Assembly: GCA_016906335.1 (NCBI GenBank)
Contig: JADEYG010000003.1
Coordinates: forward strand, 744,001-808,000
Direction: 5' to 3'
Source of the DNA: Novakomyces olei
Taxonomy: Eukaryota > Ascomycota > Novakomycetes > Novakomycetales > Novakomycetaceae
DNA length: 64,000 bases
Position numbers and translations under genes: made by a program. Below are positions 35,277 through 51,359 of this stretch, in pieces. The notes below the pieces were generated by a model. It did not search any database and was not told where the DNA came from. It saw nothing but the letters and a program-made list of their open reading frames with translations. Numbering within the stretch: the first letter of the stretch is position 1; every line of letters begins with the position of its first letter.

Positions 35277-36418
35277 CTACCATCCCAGTCCATCAGAGCT
35301 AGCAGCTCCCCATCCATTTGCATGCTGTCCCGGAGACATTGGAACATACTGATCATCATCAACACCAGTAGCAGCTCCATCGCCCCCATTGGCGTCAACG
35401 ACATCATCATCATCTTTGAACCCACTCAAGACCATTGCGAGTTTTTGCTGAAGGTACTTTATACCCTGGCGGACCACCTCATTCGGTGAAAGGCTTCCAA
35501 TAGTTTCTACATCAAAATAAAACCGTGTTGGCTCCGCATTATAATCAAACTTTTCTCCTGGCTGGGGTTCTTCTTCCCAATCCGCGTTTTTAGACTTTGG
35601 CCATTCTGCCTCTGCGTTATCTTCAAACCAATACTCTGTATGCCGTAATTTATTGTGCGGATCGTACTCAAAGGCAATCGCTGCTGTAGGAGACCATTTA
35701 GCATGTTCCTTTGCGAACCCCTTCTTCGCTATGCAGCGAATAACGAGCTCCTGTTCACGGCGTAATTTGCATAGCAATGGGCCTTTGAGATCGGGCTCGG
35801 CCAGAACCGGCTGGCCCAGCCCAGAACTCTGACTTCCCACTGCCGCCTCGACCACAAGGTCCTTTGCATACACGTCCATTGTCACATCTGAAGTGCATTT
35901 GGCTCTGAGTGTAAGTGTCACGGAACAGTTTTCGCAGTACTGGTCGCAGTCACAGTCCTTGATGTTAGTAATCAATAATATCTTGGTTCCCTATAGTGCC
36001 GTTATTTCAAACAAATTTGCAAAAGAGTTAGACGGCCCCCGCATGATCATACCCTGGTATAGAGGAGACCGGTGGGCGGGTCTGCGTCTATATTTGACGA
36101 GTTCAAGGGTATCATGCCCAGCCGGTGGGCAATAAACTCGTCTGCCAGCACAGACGTATTTTTTTCAATATCCACTAGATCGATGGCTATTTTGGTCAGA
36201 AGAGTAGCGCAAAATTGTGTTGAAATCTTACCCAGCGTGGGTACCTCTGCGATCATTATGCGCCGTAACGAATTTGCCAGTCTACAGATTAGCACAACGT
36301 TAAAACAGTACTGTGAAAGCCGCGCAACTCACTCCAAAGACGCATTTGAGAGAACAAAATTCACGTGATTGCCGCTGAGACTGCGGATCGTTACTTGCGG
36401 CCCTCGCGCTCGGCTCAT
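35277..36418 (-). CDS. RPB3: RNA polymerase II subunit Rpb3
   Basis: This alpha-like subunit nucleates Pol II assembly with Rpb11. Exons are 36333-36418, 36232-36281, 36053-36186 and 35277-35957, giving 316 aa. The alpha motif [29 protein letters not shown] and a zinc-binding [11 protein letters not shown] cluster are all present. These are followed by [32 protein letters not shown] and [14 protein letters not shown]. The tail is low complexity. Introns are 51, 45 and 95 nt. It is divergent from VAM7, with a period-8 array between them. Confidence 0.97.
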
Positions 36419-36575
36419 TATGGATACGCGCGACTACTTTGCTCGATCAAAAAGTTGGCGTTTGTCGATAAAGTATTAGAGTATAGTTACTTGCCCATAA
36501 ACCGTTTAATATAACGAATAATAACATTATACTGTAATACAATAATGATTGTTCAATGATTATTCAACAAAATAA

Positions 36576-36745
36576 TAAATATTCAATATTCAATATTCAA
36601 TATTCAATATTCAATATTCAATATTCAATATTCAACGTCCAAACAGCTATTCAATTATTCAATTATTCAATTATTCAATTATTCAATTATTCAATTATTC
36701 AATTATTCAATTATTCAATTATTCAATTATTCAATTATTAAATAT
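36576..36745. repeat. two period-8 arrays, AATATTCA then AATTATTC
   Basis: An AATATTCA array (about 36576-36637) passes through a short unique bridge into an AATTATTC array (about 36649-36740). Together they form most of the 383-bp divergent spacer between RPB3 and VAM7. The two units differ by a two-base change, so one may have arisen from the other. Confidence 0.9.
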
Positions 36746-36801
36746 TCAATATTCAATTATTCAAATTGCCATGATCGGCACGATTGAGCGGTGACGCAAC
36801 G

Positions 36802-37826
36802 ATGCAGCAGCCGACAGAGATTCGTATCGTATCAACGGGCTCTGTAAGCAAAACCCTAAAAGGTCTGTCTAACAATTGCAGGTGAACCAGCCAAAACCGT
36901 ACACTGTATACAATATTGAAGTACGGAGGCCCGTGCACACTCACCATGTAAGCAAACGGTTTTCCGACTTTTGTGACTTGCACCGAACGCTGGAGCAGTG
37001 TGCGCCCTCTGCGCTAACGGCAAAATTGCCTCCGCGTCACGCAGTTTCTTCCTTTTTTTCGAGCACAGTGGGAAACGAGCGGCTACGGCAGGAGAGGTGT
37101 GAGCAATTGCAGCAGTACATTAATTCCCTGTCAAAATCCGCCTGTGCTGAAACTGACGCGTACCGCAAGTTTTTTGGCCTTGCTCTGGTACGCGAACCTG
37201 TGCGGGAAGCGCCGTTGCCGGACTGGCACGCTCTGATTGGCCAGTTACGCGAACTGCTGCAGACGTGTCGTGTCGTTGCCACAAACAGCAGCACAGGGTT
37301 TTCTGACTCTGCACGGGCACAGGTGAGAGCGTCAATGGTGCAGAGTACGAGGGCGCTTGAGCGTTTGGAAGCGCTTTTGCAGGAGTACGCGAGTGGAGCG
37401 TTGCGGATTGGTGCGGGCGAGTTACAGAGGCGGCGAGATCAAGTTTTGGCGTTTCAAAACGAAGTACGGCAGCTGCAGCAACTGCACGATCGGCTGAGGC
37501 AGAGTGCGGCTTTAAAGTCCGCTAATCCGCCTTTGAGCCAGCCTGTGCCCTCGGGCCAAGTCGGGACATCGGCCCGAGTATTGGGCCGGGCAAGGGCGGG
37601 TATGGACAATACCCAGTTGCTGGCAGAACAGAGCCGGCAAATGGAGCAGCAGGACACTGAGCTGGACGCTTTCCTCCAACTCGTACGGAGGCAAAAGGCT
37701 ATGGCGGGCCAAGTGGCCTCGGAGATTGATCTGCACAATGAACTGCTGGACGAAGTTGACAGAGGGGTCGGGGATTTGGATACAAAGATGCGTCGAGGCA
37801 AACGCAATATGGACCGGCTAAAGTAG
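36802..37826 (+). CDS. VAM7: PX-domain Qc-SNARE, Vam7-like
   Basis: Vam7 acts in homotypic vacuole fusion; its PX domain binds PI3P. Exons are 36802-36843 and 36882-37826 with a 38-nt intron, giving 328 aa (yeast 316). The PX domain covers about residues 5-115, with VSKRFSDFCDLHRTLEQ and a PPRH block. A Gln/Leu-rich coiled region follows. The C-terminal SNARE motif (from about 268) reads LDAFLQLVRRQKAMAGQ...NELLDEVDRGV. The position aligned to the zero-layer glutamine holds His (codon CAC), which is unusual. There is no membrane anchor, as expected for Vam7. A few downstream residues are basic (KMRRGKRNMDRLK). Confidence 0.92.
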
Positions 37827-38191
37827 ACGATAGACCAGGAGGTGCGAGAGAGCTTTATGGGGAAAGTATATTGACTATGTAGACGCGTACTTTACTGGCT
37901 TTAATAGAATGACGAGCATTGTTTGCATTACAGTTCAGGCAAATGGATAGCTGTTTACTGTGTGGAAAAGTTGGATCTTTTCAGTTTTTGTATTGATAGT
38001 AGTTAGCTGTAAAACTGCATGCTACAAAGTAGGGCTCACGGAGCCGGGATCAGCTAATTCACCATTGCACTTGATTTGCCCCATTGAAAGGATTATACAA
38101 GACAAAAAAAGAAAAAGGGATCCATTACACTAGATTCCTTTTCTTCTTTTCTGTATATCCTTCACCGTCCTTTTTTTCTTGTAGTAAAAAT
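37827..38191. other. spacer between convergent VAM7 and ATP1
   Basis: 365 bp; no gene or repeat is seen. Confidence 0.6.
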
Positions 38192-40562
38192 CTAAAAGGA
38201 GGCAATAAAGTCCTCAATGTGCTTGCGCAGCTTTTGCTCAGTCTCCTTGGACAATTGGCCAGTCGATCGGATAGCGTCCAAAGCGTCCTTGCCCTCATTC
38301 TTCATGTAAGACAGCAGCTTGTGCTCAAACTCGGTGATACGCTCAACTGGAATATCGTCAATCAGACCCTGGATACCAGCATAGAGCACGGGGATCATCT
38401 CCTCCGCGTCCAGAGGATGGTATTGCGGCTGCTTCAGCAGTTCAGTGAGACGGATACCACGGGCCAGAGTGGAGCGGGTGGAAGCATCCAGATCAGAGCC
38501 AAACTGTGCAAAAGCTTGCAACTCACGGTACTGGGCAAGGAAGAGCTTGAGCGAACCAGCCACGCTCTTCATGGCCTTGACCTGAGCAGCGGAGCCGACA
38601 CGGGACACAGACAGACCGACGTTGATGGCCGGGCGGATACCCTTAAAGAAAAGCTCAGACTCCAAAAAGATTTGTCCGTCAGTGATGGAAATCACGTTGG
38701 TGGGAATGTAAGCAGACACATCACCTCCTTGTGTCTCAATGACTGGCAGAGCAGTCAGAGAGCCACCACCGTGCTCGTTGCTCATCTTGGCCGCACGCTC
38801 CAGCAGACGGGAGTGCAGGTAAAAGACATCACCGGGGTAGGCCTCACGTCCGGGAGGACGACGGAGCAGCAGAGACATTTGACGGTAAGCAACGGCCTGC
38901 TTGGACAAATCGTCGTACACAATAACGGCGTGCTTTCCATTGTCACGGAACCATTCACCAATTGCGCATCCAGCAAAAGGTGCAATGTACTGCAGAGGAG
39001 CAGCCTCAGAGGCAGTGGCGGCCACAATAGTGGTGTACTTGAGCGCATCATTCTCCTCCAGAGTCTTTACAAACTGTGCGACAGTAGAACGCTTCTGGCC
39101 AACGGCAACGTAAACACAGTAGAGCTTCTTCTTCTCATCAGTGCCATCGTTCCACTTCTTTTGGTTCAGAATGGTATCAAGAGCAATAGCAGTCTTGCCA
39201 GTCTGACGATCACCGATGATCAGCTCACGCTGTCCACGGCCTACGGGCACCATAGAGTCAACGGCCTTGAGTCCAGTTTGCATGGGCTCACGTACGGATG
39301 TACGAGGCAGAATTCCGGGTGCCTTAACACCGACACGGCGACGGATCTTTGCGTTCAGGGGGCCCTTGCCATCGATGGGGTTGCCGAGAGCGTCAACAAC
39401 ACGTCCCAACAGCTCCTCTCCGACGGGTACATCAACAATGCTTCCGGTACGCTTTACAACCTCTCCCTCACGCACAAGACGATCAGAACCGAAAAGCACA
39501 ATACCCGCTACATTGGCCTCCAAGTTGAGAGCCATACCAAGGACACCAGATGAGAACTCTACGAGCTCCTCAGCCTGGCAATTGGCCAGACCAGAGACAC
39601 GGGCAATACCGTCACCAATGGTCAAAACACGTCCGGTTTCGCGAATATCGAGATCAGCACCGGCACCGCGGATCTTCTCTTCCAAAAGAGAAGAGACCTC
39701 AGTTGGGCCGGCACGAGCTTCCGCATAGCCACGGACCGCAGCAGACGCACGGGGCTGGAAGAGTTAGTCATGAAACCTGAACAATTGATCCGGGTGTCGA
39801 AAATACAAATAGCGGCTAGATAATAGACAGGATTTGCTAAGCAGAGAAGAGAAAACTGGTCATAGTTGTCCAGAGCGCCAACGGCCAAAGAGAAACCCAT
39901 TAGCACACAAAGCATTCCAGGCCCGATATTTCTCAACCGGCCGGCGTTGCTAAGCAATGAATAGGAGTGTAGAATTATAATTGCGGAGTAATAATTGCAA
40001 TAAAATTGCAATAGAGTAATAACAATAGACTAATAATAACAATAGCATAACAGCATAATAATAACAAGACAAATGTGCAATATGATGACTTGATTTCAAG
40101 TAATCTAGTAAAATATATAATATGGACAAAAGATGGAAAGAAAGTATGTAGAGAAAGAAAACATGGTTATAATAGCAAAACAAATAATAAATAAGAAAAG
40201 GCGCATCCGGAAAGGCGCGGTAAGGGCAAAAAAAGACGCCATTGCTTTAAGCAGAAGAACGAAATTCCATAGCAATCAAGACAATCGTCCAATTGAACAC
40301 TTCACAAGGCCCATTCGTCAAGGCAGAAAGGTAATTGAGCATTAAATCAAGTCTTTAAACAAAAATTTTCGTCCCAGTATAGTGCCTGGATAGTTCTGTC
40401 CCGGCCAGAGACGGATCAAATTGGGACGGAAAACTCGTAAAGCGCACGACAAACGACACCCGGAAACGAAACAATCACAAGTGAAGCACTTACCACAAAT
40501 GAGGTGGCCGGCGCGCGGCGCGCGGCTACACGCAAAGAAGCAGCGGCAGCAGAGCGAAACAT
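38192..40562 (-). CDS. ATP1: mitochondrial F1 ATP synthase alpha subunit
   Basis: This is the alpha subunit of the F1 motor in the mitochondrial matrix. Exons are 40494-40562 (presequence) and 38192-39754, giving 543 aa (yeast 545). The presequence [19 protein letters not shown] is arginine-rich. Landmarks of the mature protein are [10 protein letters not shown], the P-loop GDRQTGKTA, and the family signature [17 protein letters not shown]; it ends HIEDFIASF. The two exons are separated by a 739-nt intron, the longest in the window, which splits presequence from mature protein. Codon use is strongly biased, as expected for a highly expressed gene; this explains the long antisense open frame opposite it. 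Confidence 0.97.
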
Positions 40563-41181
40563 CTTCCGTTAGCACAGGATATATGCTGGGGGCGTTTTTT
40601 CCTGGGTGCGTGTTTCTTTTTGGCTTGAAAAGAAGAGTGATATTCGTAAGTAATTTTTGTGTAGGGTTTAGTGTAATACTTCCATGTAAAATATATTACA
40701 CTTTATAAGGAATATTATATGCAAAAAATGTCATGCATTTTATTGTATATGGCATCTGTTGTGTAGAGTATAAAGAAGAGTCGTACAATACGCACTTTGT
40801 GTCTATTCAAATAGACACTAATTCGTTTTGCGTGGAGTTGGCAGCCAAAGGTATCAAGCACAATTGCTAGACATCTTGCTAATTTGGGCTTGACTAGAAC
40901 TGGAATGTATATGAGATGCTTTGATTTGCAAGAATGCTTTTGAGATATATTACATTATATTGCACCTATGCCAGTATGGCGCTCGGCTGAGTGAGCCTTT
41001 GGTGTATACACGTTCTTGGTTTACATTTGCTTGTACAGCTAACAAAACGCCTTTTTCATTCCCAAATTAAATTTAAATGAAAAAAAATATATATATATAA
41101 CGACGAGAGAATACAAAATGAATATAGATACAAGTATGAATAAATAAACCGTTCCAAAAAATACATGTTAACCATCATTCC
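40563..41181. other. ATP1 upstream region
   Basis: 619 bp between the ATP1 start and the stop of RAD17 (same strand). AT-rich, with TATATATA near 41090; no gene is seen. Confidence 0.55.
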
Positions 41182-43483
41182 CTAGTCTATTTCTTCAATA
41201 TCGTCTTTGATAAGAGCATCATCTTCAGATGGAAGCGTTGCTTTTTCCATTGCTGCGGGTATTTCCGGAATCTGTAAAGATTCCTGCGGCACAGTGGCCT
41301 CGGTTAATGCCATCTCTACTGGTTGCGAACTCGATGACATCTTTACCAATTCCCTCAGTGATCCCAGCATTGCCCCAAAACTTGAATTTGCAAGCTTAGT
41401 TTTGGCCTTTTCTTGCTGAATTGCAAAAGCAAAGGGTAAAAGGTATAAAATGGCCTCTATAACACCACTGGATTCTTCTCTTTTGTACAAGGCAGACAGT
41501 ACTCGTTCTGCTTTCCGCAATTGTTCCTGCTGCCGTAGGAATATCCAGTGCTGTGAAGGATAGCGTAATTGATGCTCATTCTTGGGCCGCTTAGCATTGG
41601 CTGGAAGGTAATTCAACAAGCCTCGTACAGCCACTTGACCAGCAATTTGTGTGAGCCTTGGATTAGCCAAGGCTGCCGGGCTAGCAAGTAAAACATCGCT
41701 CTCACATAAAATGTCGCAGCATTCAGAGTATTGTTCAATGTCTTTGGTTGAGGGACCAAAATTTTCATGAAGTGCAGATACGAACGTCGGCAAATCTACA
41801 CCGCATGAGTTCAAAACTTGCTAATTTTAATTAGAAAGAGACGGCCAAAAGTATGAATATTTACTAAAATATGAAAATAATATAGACAAAAGAAAAGGAA
41901 AAGAAAAGAGAAATAGAATTTACATCCACATCGACCTCACTTGAACAAGTGTGTCGGCCATCGATATCGTCATTCGGTCCTAACTATTAGTCCTCGTCTA
42001 AAAACTGATAGTTCCTTACTTTTATTATATACCACCTTGCCCAAACTGTGCGGGAGACCGAGTGAAGGTGGCCTGGCACTCGCCAAGTCCGCGGCCTGAG
42101 AGGCATTGTGTGTTGTAAGCAAAAACTGAAGGCAATTTATAGCCGCTCGAATATCGCCATGGCTGATATCAGCCACGTTTGATATGAACTCTTTGCTCAA
42201 CTTGCCGCTGCGCAACTTTTTTTGAGCACCTCTGGGCAATTTTGCGTATCGCTCATACACAGACGTCAAGGCTTTAGCCATGTTTGTTTTCGAAACCGCA
42301 GGAATACTGTACATTAGCGACAAAGAAGTTTTATTTACCATATAGACACACAAATATGCATAAATAAATAATATAATTAAAAACGTAAAATTAAAAAAAA
42401 AGGGAGGATAAACTTAGGATAAAAGTAAAATCAGTTAGCAATGGCAAGATATGCTGCAACTTAAATTTGGCAAAATTTTAGAGCAGCAAAAGACAAAAGC
42501 ACTTACTTTACACTCGCCACCATTGGATGATCCAAGATAGAAGCACCTAATAAAGCCTTCACATTGACATGGGCAGCTTTCGCTCCCGACGAGTTATCTA
42601 CCATTTCTGAGCCGCCATGATCGCCGTGCTCAATGCTCTCTGTAACCACGAGAATCACGGGCCGCGTACTGCGTACTGTCTCGATCCTCGATAAAAGTTG
42701 CTCGCAAAACCGTCGAGTTCCATCCCCGCTGGTAAAAACAAAAGAAGGTAATTCGTCAAACAAAACCATAGATTTTTGCGCTTGAGGTCTCACTTCCATC
42801 CTTGCCGATGCCGCCTTGCCGTTTTCCTTTGAACCGGTTTGTGAAGACGTTAATTGTTCGCTCCTAGCATCAAGTGCCTTATAAGATTCCGTAATGCTAA
42901 GAAACCTTTTGCATTTTTGCACAACTGATTCGTAGCGTGAATCCTGTGTATAATTCGAATCAATCTCTGATTCGTCCCATTGTACGAGATGTATACCGAG
43001 TTCTTCAGCAGCCAATCTGACAGCTGCAGACTTGCCCGCACCAGACGGACCGTAAACAACGAGCAGGCGTGAGCCGAGCATTCGACCAGCAGGCGGCTGA
43101 GAGGCAAAGCGAGCCATCCATCCTCGAATAAAGTCAAATTTTGCCTTGTTTACAGCTAATTCTGTGCTTGATTTGGGAGCAAATCTATCGAGCCATAGAT
43201 CGCTTGCTCCATCAGACGGCGTGTTTGGCAGGGTTTCACGCGTTTCATTGTCAGAGACAATTTCAATATCTTCTTCGCTGTCATCGGCACGCGGGCGTTT
43301 GATGCCTGAAGTTGCTGCAGTAGCACGGAAATATGAATGCAGCCTTGATGAAGCCTTTTCGTCGTTTAATTGATCATTGTCTAGGTGTGGTCTTTTTTGA
43401 AGCACCGAGCGAGCGTTTGATTTTGCTTTCGGTTTCGCTTTAGTCGAGCCACGCGGCCGTGGCTTTACACCTTCACGCGCCAT
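41182..43483 (-). CDS. RAD17: checkpoint clamp loader Rad17 (yeast Rad24)
   Basis: The protein loads the 9-1-1 clamp with Rfc2-5 at damaged DNA. Exons are 42507-43483, 42020-42306, 41924-41979 and 41182-41820, giving 652 aa. The N-terminus is basic (PRGSTKAKPKAKS). LWLDRFAPKSSTELAVNKAK is the Rad17 signature. The Walker A motif is GPSGAGKSAA (about 145-154) and the Walker B-like motif is LFDELPSF (about 241). VNIPAVSKTNMAKAL, spanning the first splice junction, and ISHGDIRAAINCLQF are AAA+ sensor landmarks. The third exon is only 56 nt. The acidic tail ends DDIEEID. Confidence 0.94.
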
Positions 43484-44472
43484 TTTTCAGCGGCTTTAAT
43501 CATCGATGCATTTGATTGTAGTCCCCCTCGACCGTAAATTAATTGAAACGAGTTTCCCTGGTAACGAGACAAAGTCTCAACGAATTCAATTTCTTTCAAT
43601 TGAACACAATAAATGTCAAAGTCGAAAAGACAGCCAAAATGTATTTAAAACTGTCAAATTGATATTTAGACCTCGTGACCTTGACTCATCCTTTGGCCTG
43701 CAGGTCCAAATGCAGGTCGGTATTTATTTATTAATTATTTCAATATTCCCTTGTTTATCATTCAATTGTTTATTATTCTATTATTTAATATTAAATATTT
43801 TAATATTCTAATATTAAATAATTTAATATTCTAATATTTTTTTATTCTAATATTTTAATATTTTTTACCATGCACAGATAAATGATGCAATTATATAGAC
43901 TATATAATATTAAGAGTGCTTTGGTTGCTGTATAGTAGATTGCAGGTCTTGTTGAAGCCTTAATTTGTTGACGCTGAGACGCTACTTTGTTGCCGATTTC
44001 CATTGCTAGAAGCCATTTATATATGCATACTTCGCATGCTGATCTATGGATCCTCTGTATCACTTGCACTTAAAAACGAGACAATGTCATTTTGAGACAA
44101 TGTTTAATTAGTTGTTACGGCTAGGCCCCTAACAACGTGATTACACTTAAAATAAAAGTTCCGTTTGGCTGTCAAATAGTACATGAATATTCAATTGTCT
44201 ATCCTTGATGGAATTGTAAAAATTCGTTTATTTACAAGCTCGAGCCCGATGCATTTCGTCAGCAATTAGTCTGATCGACTCGGATACGAGGTCATTCGTC
44301 TGCCTCCATATATTAATAATCCATGTGCTAAATCAGCCCCTATACAACATACATATGAATGTAATATTACGAAATAAAAACATTTAATATAGTGGACTAC
44401 ATCATTAACGTACGTCGTTTACGGCTCGTACATGAAAGCTGACACAGAGGTTTAAAGCTTTGGGGCAGTAAA
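43484..44472. other. 1-kb divergent spacer RAD17 / ABP1
   Basis: Very AT-rich, with degenerate TTTAATATT-type repeats around 43780-43865. No gene or RNA could be supported. Confidence 0.6.
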
Positions 44473-47246
44473 ATGGCCTCGCTGGATTTGGCCAGCGCCG
44501 GTCCGAGTCTTAAGCGGCCGTACGAACGTATTCGTGACAGTGGTAGCGACGGATCATGGGTTCTGTACACGTACGCGGGAGGAAACGGCAACGAGCTGCG
44601 GGTACAGAGTGAGGGTACTGGAGGCATTGATGAGCTCAAAGAGGACTTGAGTGAAAGCAAAGTGCAATATGGGTTTATCCGCCTTACAGATTCTAATACT
44701 GGACTGCCAAAGTTTGTTTTACTAGGCTGGGTATGACGGAAGCATTCGCGTTCTTTATTTTAGTTTATTTTACTTTAGTTTAATTTAATTTTTTGATTGC
44801 GAGGCTAATTCGTCGTATAGTGTGGTGAATCCGCTCCGGGACAACGAAAGGGTCTGTTCATGTCACACTTGAATCAGGTGGCAAAATTATTGGAGGTATT
44901 GCAATATGAACCGTGATGAATTGCTTATTCTTGAACAGGGGTACCATTTGCAGATTACTGCCCGAGACCTTGATAACGTGGACAGCACGGAAATTGCCAA
45001 GAAGCTGGCCGATTCAAGTGGTGCAAAGTATGGGTCGGGCAAGCCAGAATCAGCCAGAGTCATTTCGCCTGCGAGTACCGGCCAAAGTCGATACGGTGCT
45101 GCGAGACCTACTGTAAGTGACAATTGCCCTGTAACAGTTTCATCATACAATGGACAAGTAGGCTGTTTGAAAAGGAAAGAAAAAGGAAGAAAAGATTAAC
45201 GTGAAGGAATAAAAGCAAAAAGAATGAACTCAATGTGTATAGATTTTAATTCGAGACCGAATACTGACGTTTAGGTCTCTGGCGCTACCAGCTCAGCTCC
45301 AGTAAGGCTTCCTGGTCTGGCCAAGGAAACGGGATCGTTCGAGAACAGCAAATCCTTGCGTACACCAATAAATTATATCAATACCAGCTCAGAAGCGGCG
45401 CGAAATACAAGTGCCACCGATGACGATGATGGCTGGGACCGTACTCCCGACGCAAAACAAGGCGAACCAGAGTCGGTACCGAGCGCTTATAAGCCAGTGA
45501 GAGTTAATATGGCAGAGCTCAAAAGCCAAAACAGTCCCAAGCCAGTTCTTAATGCCCCATCACCATCTGCCTCAGCAAGCACAGCAGCCGAACCAAGTTC
45601 GCCTGATACAGTAAAGAGCTCAAATCCCGGCTCTTCACGGTCCGAAATAGAGGAACTGCGTATGCGTGGAATCGGCAGTTTACGTGCAAAGTTTCAAGGC
45701 CAAAACGATACAGACGGAGCGAAACCTGCGCAACAGACGAGTCCATCTGTTGCTTCAAGGTGGCCGCCATCTTCTGCTTCCTCCTCGTCTACTTTTAGTG
45801 AAAAACCTTCATCGTTTTCGGTTGGTAAAGCGCCAAGTATTGGAACGAAACCCACGTTGCCTGGCAGCTTTGGAGCACCAAAGACAGAGAGCAAGGCAAC
45901 AGGGCAAATTCGTAATTATGGAACCAACGAATCAGGCAAAACTCCTCAGCAGCTTTGGGAGGAGCGTAGAGCAGCCCGTCAAGGCAGTTCCTCTATGGGA
46001 ACAAGCAGAGTAAAACCAGAACCAACTGTTCCACCGGGACACGAGCCGTCTGCTGTTGCAACCCAGGCTGAAAATGATCAGCATGCTGATGTCAGCAGTT
46101 TGCGTGAACGGTTCAGCCACCAAAGTTTGGACTCTAAAACACAAGTGGAAGCTCCTTCTGCTGATCTCCGTCCAGACTCTCATTCCCATATCAAAGCTCT
46201 GCAAGAGCAACTGGCAAAACAAGAGGAAACAGATGAAGTGGAGGATGAAGTCGATACCGTGCCGGAGAGTTCGACAGTCTCAGCAGCCAAAAATGCTTTA
46301 CCAAGTCCAAGTCAGTCTTCCTTCCCAGCGAGAGCGCCTATGGCTTCGCCAGGCCAAATTCCGTTTACAAATAACGCTAAACAGGAAGAAGAAGAGGAGG
46401 AGAATGATTGGGGCGATGAGGATGATAAGACATCTGAACAAGAAATTCCAGCTCGTGCTTTTGCTGCTCAACAAAGTAATATTCCAGCACCGCCTGTCCC
46501 TAATTCTTCAAGACCAGGACCGCCTTTACCTTCTCAAATTCGTCCAGCTCCAAGCCAGCCAGAACCAGAGCCTGAATCAGAGCCTGAACCAGAGCCTGAA
46601 CCAGAGCCTGAACCAGAGCCTGAACCAGAGCCTGAACCAGAGCCTGAGCCTGAGCCTGAGTCTGAGCCAGCAGTATCGGCTCAACCAGGAGCAGAGCAAG
46701 GCGTTAAAGCAAAAGTCCTGTATGATTATGAGGCACAAGAAGACAATGAGATGAATTTGGTGGAGGACGAAGTTATTGTAGACGTGCAAAAGCCTGATAG
46801 CGACTGGTGGTCTGGCCGGTCATTGGACGGAACACGTCAAGGATTATTCCCATGTAAGTTTAAAGCAAGGCAAAGCTTTGAAAATAAAAAATCAAGAGAG
46901 TAAAACTGTACAAAGTGTATGAATAAAATAATAACGATAATAATGGAGAGGACAAAAAGTTTATTATACTAACATTTTAGCAAACTATGTCGAAGAATTG
47001 CCATCTGAATCTGAACCCAATCCTGAACCAGCAGAATTGGCGGAGCCAGAAGTAGAGGCAGAATCCGAGCATGGCGAAAATGCAGAGGCTCTTTACGACT
47101 ACGAAGCTCAGGAAGACAACGAGCTGAGTTTCCAGGAGGGCGAGGTGATATACGATATCGAAAAAGTGGACAAGGACTGGTGGGCCGGCAGGGCCGCTGA
47201 TGGCAGCCGTGGTCTTTTCCCCGCGAACTATGTCAAAGTTGTTTAG
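44473..47246 (+). CDS. ABP1: actin-binding protein Abp1 with two SH3 domains
   Basis: Abp1 binds F-actin and activates Arp2/3 at endocytic patches. Exons are 44473-44730, 44821-44895, 44939-45112, 45275-46853 and 46981-47246, giving 783 aa. An ADF-H domain forms the first 140 residues ([37 protein letters not shown]). The middle is Ser/Pro-rich with a conserved short helix ([14 protein letters not shown]). An acidic EEEEEN block and a Glu-Pro repeat precede SH3-1 (about 647-700, [11 protein letters not shown]). A short acidic linker leads to SH3-2 (about 730-783, ALYDYEAQ), which ends the protein. Budding-yeast Abp1 has one SH3; two are common in other fungi. The last intron falls inside SH3-1. 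Confidence 0.96.
46562..46666 (+). repeat. coding array for Glu-Pro repeats in ABP1
   Basis: The array is built from GAGCCTGAACCA-type 12-mers and encodes alternating Glu and Pro with a few Ser. It probably acts as a stiff acidic spacer before the SH3 domains. Confidence 0.85.
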
Positions 47247-48064
47247 CGCTAAGGGTTTGTATGTATGCTATCTTTGTGTACTCCTTTACGACCTATCCAA
47301 TCCACTTGCCATAGCCAAAATTGGTGTCTAGTTAATTACAATGTTACTATCTAATTTTACAAACTAAATATCACCTCAACGCGCGATGAAGGTGCAATGG
47401 CAGTCAAGGGATTAAAGTAGCTTTGTGCTGCTACCAAGGCAGACCGTATACTTTAGCAAGCAAATTTCCTTCATACTGCTTTATTTTCTAAATGCTTTCG
47501 AGCCAAAGAACCGTAGCACCTTATAAATATCAAAATTACCGTTTTGGGCTACATATCAGCCTTGAATAGTGCTGATGTAAAGAGCGAGCGATGGAAAGCA
47601 AGAATCGCACCTTTAGAAAGCCTTTGTAGGTTTCAGCAGAAAGTAGTATATAAGCAGGAAATTTCCCAAGCAGTCGGTCTATTCACAAACACGGCCCAGG
47701 CCAAGTCGAAGAAAATTTTATAAATCACAAACTCTATCCAAAAAGGAGCAAAGAAATTAAATGAAGTATTAATGAAAGAGAAAAGAACAATATAAGAACG
47801 AGTTCAAGTCACGAGACTTTATATCTTTAAAAACTCTAAAGAATTTAACCAATTCAACTATTGCTTTATTGCTCTCTACCAATTGACCTCACAATTGCTG
47901 ATTTCTGTTCGCTCTTGCCTCGTGCACTCCTCCCTCTCGCTCCATTCCATTACCTGACCGCTATATTATTTACTAGTTTACCAATTTATTATCAATTTAT
48001 TATCAATTTATTATCAATTTATTTATTCGTTAATTAATTATTCATATAAATATTATTTATTTAC
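47247..48064. other. spacer between ABP1 and the dipeptidyl aminopeptidase gene
   Basis: 818 bp on the same strand. AT-rich, with short TTATCAATTTA repeats near 47980-48020; no gene is seen. Confidence 0.6.

Positions 48065-51359
<3,295 letters not shown>

Noticed and set aside
38084-39553. 489-codon open frame antisense to ATP1
   Set aside because: It mirrors the strongly biased codons of ATP1 on the other strand, and its product has no recognisable domain.
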